Shown here: positions 4,903-7,288 of the stretch, piece after piece | How the letters are laid out: each line of letters opens with the position of its first letter | How positions within the stretch are numbered: the first letter of the stretch is position 1 | From: UBA1181 sp963631545 | GTDB taxonomy: Bacteria; Bacteroidota; Bacteroidia; Bacteroidales; Paludibacteraceae | Direction: 5' to 3' | DNA length: 7,288 bases | Assembly (NCBI GenBank): GCA_963631545.1 | Contig: CAVGRN010000088.1 | Coordinates: 1 to 7,288 of the forward strand | The notes under the pieces: generated by a model | Told to the model about the DNA's origin: nothing | Databases searched by the model: none | Seen by the model: only the letters and a program-made list of their open reading frames with translations | Program-made: the position numbers and the translations under genes

Positions 4903-6219
4903 ATGCTAAGAAAACTCTTGAAACTACGGATAGCGCAACTGCTTCCGATACTGATGCTTCCCTTCATCCTGCCCGCTTGCGGCGACGACGATGAATCGAG
5001 TTCCACCGACTACAATTTAGAAGACCCCCGCATCCGCGCGGTCAAATTCAACAACATCGCATCCGCCGAGTTTGTGGTGAACGATGTGGAGGCTACCATC
5101 TTCAACTACGACTCCCTGACCTACGGGACGGACGTCAGCAAAGTGCGCGCCTACTTCTACGGCTACACCTCGCAACCCACTATCCAATATAGAAAGGAAG
5201 GCGACAGGAAATGGACGGCGTTCACTAACGGCGAACTAATGGACTTCTCCTCGCCCCTGCTGATTCTCGCCACCTCGCAGGACGGACAGAACAAAAAGCA
5301 GTACACGTTCGACCTCCGAATCCATAGTTACGACATCGCAGCCTTCTCCTGGACGGCGTTCTCCTCTATGAACATCGAGGGCAACATCGTCTCGCAGAAA
5401 GCCATCACCACCGAAAACGATTTCCGTTGGTTCTACCGCAACGACAACGGCGACAATTTCTGCCTCACCTCCACCGACGGAAAGTCCTGGCAGGCAACCG
5501 ACATCGATGCAGACTTCGCCCTACAGTGGGAGACTCTCGTGGCCCTGGGCGACACGCTCTGGGTGCAAAGCGAATCGGGCGTATGCTACGCCTCGCCACT
5601 CGACACCCTCAACTTCGCAGAACGCAACGTGGGAGAGGTGAAACGCCTCCTCTTCGAGTTGGACGGAAAACTCTGGGCCATCACAACCGACTCGCTGTTG
5701 GCACTCGGCACGGGCGACTCCCAATTCGCCGCCATCGCTGCCCTACCCGATGACTTCCCCACGGAAAACATCACCCCTTTCACCGCCAAATCCGGCTTCA
5801 CGCAAGTGGGCTACACCTACGCACTGACGGAGGACGGAGGCGGAACGGTCTGGACTATCGACTACAAAGGCAATTCCTACCAATTGGTGAAACCTCAGGA
5901 CGTGATCCCCGGACTGACGGAACCAATGGTCTACATCTACGGAAAGACATTGGGCATCGTGGGCGGAACGCTAACGGACGGCACACCATCGGCAGTGTGC
6001 TACGCCTCGTACAACTCGGGCGTGAACTGGGCGGAAGACTGGCATAAGAACCTATCGGACGATATGAAAGGCTTGACCAAAACCGGCTTCTTCGCCCTTT
6101 CAGACTCGGGCGAACTGCTCATCGTGGGCGGCAACAAAGCCGACGGCACAGCCTCAACAACCGTATGGAAAGGCGTTTTGAACCAAATCACCGCCGACGA
6201 ACTAAACTACAACGACTAA
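4903..6219 (+). CDS. DUF6242-type surface lipoprotein with probable beta-propeller
   Basis: A 438-residue predicted lipoprotein of unknown function. The start at 4903 gives a compact signal peptide: basic MLRKLLKLR, a hydrophobic stretch and the lipobox LPAC with the lipidated Cys at residue 26. Earlier in-frame starts (TTG 4810, ATG 4873) would add residues ahead of this signal, and they precede or coincide with the predicted transcription start. The sequence right after the Cys, GDDDESS, is an acidic tract like the signals that send Bacteroidetes lipoproteins to the cell surface. Residues about 41-145 (DPRIRAVKF...IFNYDSLTYGTDVSKVRAYF) match my memory of the DUF6242 N-terminal domain. Residues about 150-438 have recurring W/Y-rich strands (TSTDGKSWQ, GDTLWVQSESG, DGKLWAIT, YNSGVNWAEDW), consistent with a beta-propeller resembling BNR/sialidase-type repeats, but no catalytic residues are evident. 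The kinase gene begins 23 bp downstream, so they are probably co-transcribed. Confidence 0.88.
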   Translation: MLRKLLKLRIAQLLPILMLPFILPACGDDDESSSTDYNLEDPRIRAVKFNNIASAEFVVNDVEATIFNYDSLTYGTDVSKVRAYFYGYTSQPTIQYRKEGDRKWTAFTNGELMDFSSPLLILATSQDGQNKKQYTFDLRIHSYDIAAFSWTAFSSMNIEGNIVSQKAITTENDFRWFYRNDNGDNFCLTSTDGKSWQATDIDADFALQWETLVALGDTLWVQSESGVCYASPLDTLNFAERNVGEVKRLLFELDGKLWAITTDSLLALGTGDSQFAAIAALPDDFPTENITPFTAKSGFTQVGYTYALTEDGGGTVWTIDYKGNSYQLVKPQDVIPGLTEPMVYIYGKTLGIVGGTLTDGTPSAVCYASYNSGVNWAEDWHKNLSDDMKGLTKTGFFALSDSGELLIVGGNKADGTASTTVWKGVLNQITADELNYND

Positions 6220-6242
6220 ACGCAACTAAAAACTATAACACT

Positions 6243-7166
6243 ATGAGGAAAATTATCGGCATCGGAGAGACCGTATTCGACATACTATTCAAAAACAACC
6301 AACCCATCAGCGCCAAGCCGGGAGGGTCGGTCTACAACGCACTCATCTCGCTCGGCCGACTGAAGATGGAACCTATCTTCATCTCCGAAATCGGCGACGA
6401 CAAAATTGGCGGAATCATCAAGGACTTCCTCACCGCCAACAACGTGCAAACACACTACATCTACTCTTACGACCGCGGGAAATCGCCCCTCGCACTCGCC
6501 TTCCTCGACGAGAAGCAAAACGCCGACTACCTTTTCTACAAGGACTATCCCAACGAGCGACTCGACTACATTATGCCACGCATAGACCAGGACGACATCG
6601 TGCTGATTGGCTCCTACTTCGCCCTCAACCCCGTATTGCGCGACAAAGTGGTGGAACTGCTCGACTTCGCCCGCGACCGCAAAGCCATCATCTATTATGA
6701 TGTGAATTTCAGAAAATCGCACATCGACAGCGTACGGCATCTGATGCCCGCCATCCTCGACAATTTCGAATATGCCGACATCATCAAAGGCTCCGACGAA
6801 GACTTCATCAACATCTACGGCGAAAATGACGCACCACAAATCTACAAAGACCACGTGATGTTCTACTCAAAGAACTTCATCTACACACAGGGCGAAAAGG
6901 GCGCGCGGCTATTCTCCAACGGAATCGACAAACAATACGCAGGAAAAGCGATAACCCCTACCAGCACCGTCGGGGCGGGCGACAACTTCAACGCCGGGAT
7001 TGTCTACGGCCTCATCAAAGAGGAGGTTACAAAAGCAGAACTCGAAGCCGGCATCTCCGAAGAACGCTGGGACCGAATCGTCCGCTACGCCATTGAATTC
7101 TCCTCGTTCGTCTGCACCACCTTAGACAACTACATCTCAGAAGAGGAGGCAGCGAAATTCCTTTGA
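6243..7166 (+). CDS. PfkB (ribokinase)-family carbohydrate kinase
   Basis: A 307-residue cytoplasmic kinase that should transfer phosphate from ATP to a sugar or sugar-like alcohol. N-terminal GIGETVFDILF and PGGSVYNALISLGRL (G27, G28) form the substrate-side motif. The C-terminal PfkB signature STVGAGDNFNAG spans 241-252, with G244-A245-G246 as the anion hole and D247 as catalytic base. DVNFR (153-157) and KGSDEDF (182-188) match conserved central motifs, the latter with Ser where many fructokinases have Asn. The length is normal for the family. I chose the ATG at 6243 because it starts at the conserved beta-strand RKIIGIGE. A longer frame from 6165 would overlap the end of the lipoprotein gene and add an unrelated basic extension. 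It most resembles Bacteroidales proteins annotated as fructokinase or PfkB kinase. The substrate cannot be fixed from sequence. Confidence 0.93.
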   Translation: MRKIIGIGETVFDILFKNNQPISAKPGGSVYNALISLGRLKMEPIFISEIGDDKIGGIIKDFLTANNVQTHYIYSYDRGKSPLALAFLDEKQNADYLFYKDYPNERLDYIMPRIDQDDIVLIGSYFALNPVLRDKVVELLDFARDRKAIIYYDVNFRKSHIDSVRHLMPAILDNFEYADIIKGSDEDFINIYGENDAPQIYKDHVMFYSKNFIYTQGEKGARLFSNGIDKQYAGKAITPTSTVGAGDNFNAGIVYGLIKEEVTKAELEAGISEERWDRIVRYAIEFSSFVCTTLDNYISEEEAAKFL

Positions 7167-7182
7167 TAAAAAAGTGTATAGG

Positions 7183-7219
7183 AAAAGAGCAACATTGAAC
7201 GTATGTTGCTCTTTTTTTT
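7183..7219 (+). terminator. Rho-independent terminator of the DUF6242-kinase operon
   Basis: Perfect 13-bp arms (7183-7195 and 7203-7215) enclose a 7-base loop. They run into an uninterrupted T tract at 7212-7219, partly shared with the stem. It begins 16 bp after the kinase stop codon, which closes the plus-strand operon. Confidence 0.92.
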
Positions 7220-7244
7220 CAATTACCGATTGAGAAATCTTGAA

Positions 7245-7288
7245 GATTTTATCAAATGGCATTTGATAGATTGGGGTGATTTTATCAA
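7245..7288. repeat. Operator-like inverted and direct repeats at the window edge
   Basis: TATCAAATGGCATTTGATA at 7250-7268 is a perfect 9-bp inverted repeat around one central base. GATTTTATCAA occurs at 7245-7255 and again at 7278-7288, 33 bp apart (about three helical turns), so the TATCAA half-site appears three times in 40 bp. It has no T run and follows a complete terminator, so it is not part of that terminator. It is probably a regulator-binding region for a gene beyond the window, or the first units of a longer repeat; the window ends before this can be decided. Confidence 0.5.

Noticed and set aside
6165..6242. N-terminal extension of the kinase to an ATG at 6165
   Set aside because: The extra residues are basic, overlap the end of the lipoprotein gene in another frame, and do not match the PfkB N-terminus, which begins cleanly at 6243.
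6285..6854. A 189-codon minus-strand frame opposite the kinase
   Set aside because: It is Val/Asp/Glu-rich and low in complexity, as expected for the complement of the kinase gene, with no start signal or domain.
7245..7288. Start of a CRISPR array
   Set aside because: Only two 11-bp copies are visible, there is no repeat-spacer regularity of CRISPR size, and no cas gene is in view.

Overview
The window looks like a chromosomal segment of a fibre-degrading member of the Bacteroidales, probably an uncultured gut or rumen lineage. Four things point there. Two large secreted enzymes carry C-terminal domains that resemble type IX secretion (T9SS) sorting domains. The promoter-like sites match the Bacteroides -7 consensus TAnnTTTG rather than the E. 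coli -10. A DUF6242-type surface lipoprotein is present. The small genes at the left edge belong to the DUF3791/DUF3990 families, which are common in Bacteroidales. No rRNA, tRNA, CRISPR array or transposase gene was seen.

Layout. Positions 1-640 (minus strand, visibly more AT-rich than the rest) hold the decayed remains of a DUF3791-DUF3990 module. An intact DUF3791 gene is followed directly by the last ~62 codons of a DUF3990 gene that has lost its N-terminal part, and then by an intact 73-codon partner gene. Positions 797-4660 (minus strand) are a two-gene xylan operon. The promoter-proximal gene encodes a CE6-type acetylxylan esterase with a CBM6 (3134-4660). The second encodes a 760-residue enzyme with two tandem GH11 xylanase domains, a CBM6 and a T9SS sorting domain (797-3079). 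It ends at a strong hairpin terminator (746-781). Positions 4661-4902 are a divergent promoter region. On the esterase side there is a -7 box inside a short palindrome, and upstream of it a perfect 13-bp direct repeat at 21-bp spacing that looks like an activator site. Positions 4903-7166 (plus strand) encode a DUF6242-type lipoprotein and a PfkB-family sugar kinase, probably co-transcribed and closed by a terminator at 7183-7219. The last 50 bases contain an operator-like cluster of inverted and direct repeats that runs to the window edge.

How the parts fit. Acetyl groups on xylan block endoxylanases. The esterase would deacetylate the chain and the double GH11 enzyme would then cut it. Both enzymes carry a CBM6 to hold the substrate, and both are exported with Sec signal peptides and probably anchored or released by the T9SS. 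No SusC/SusD pair is in view, so uptake of the products must be encoded elsewhere. The kinase could act on sugars released outside, but its substrate is not readable here and no link to the xylan operon beyond adjacency is shown.
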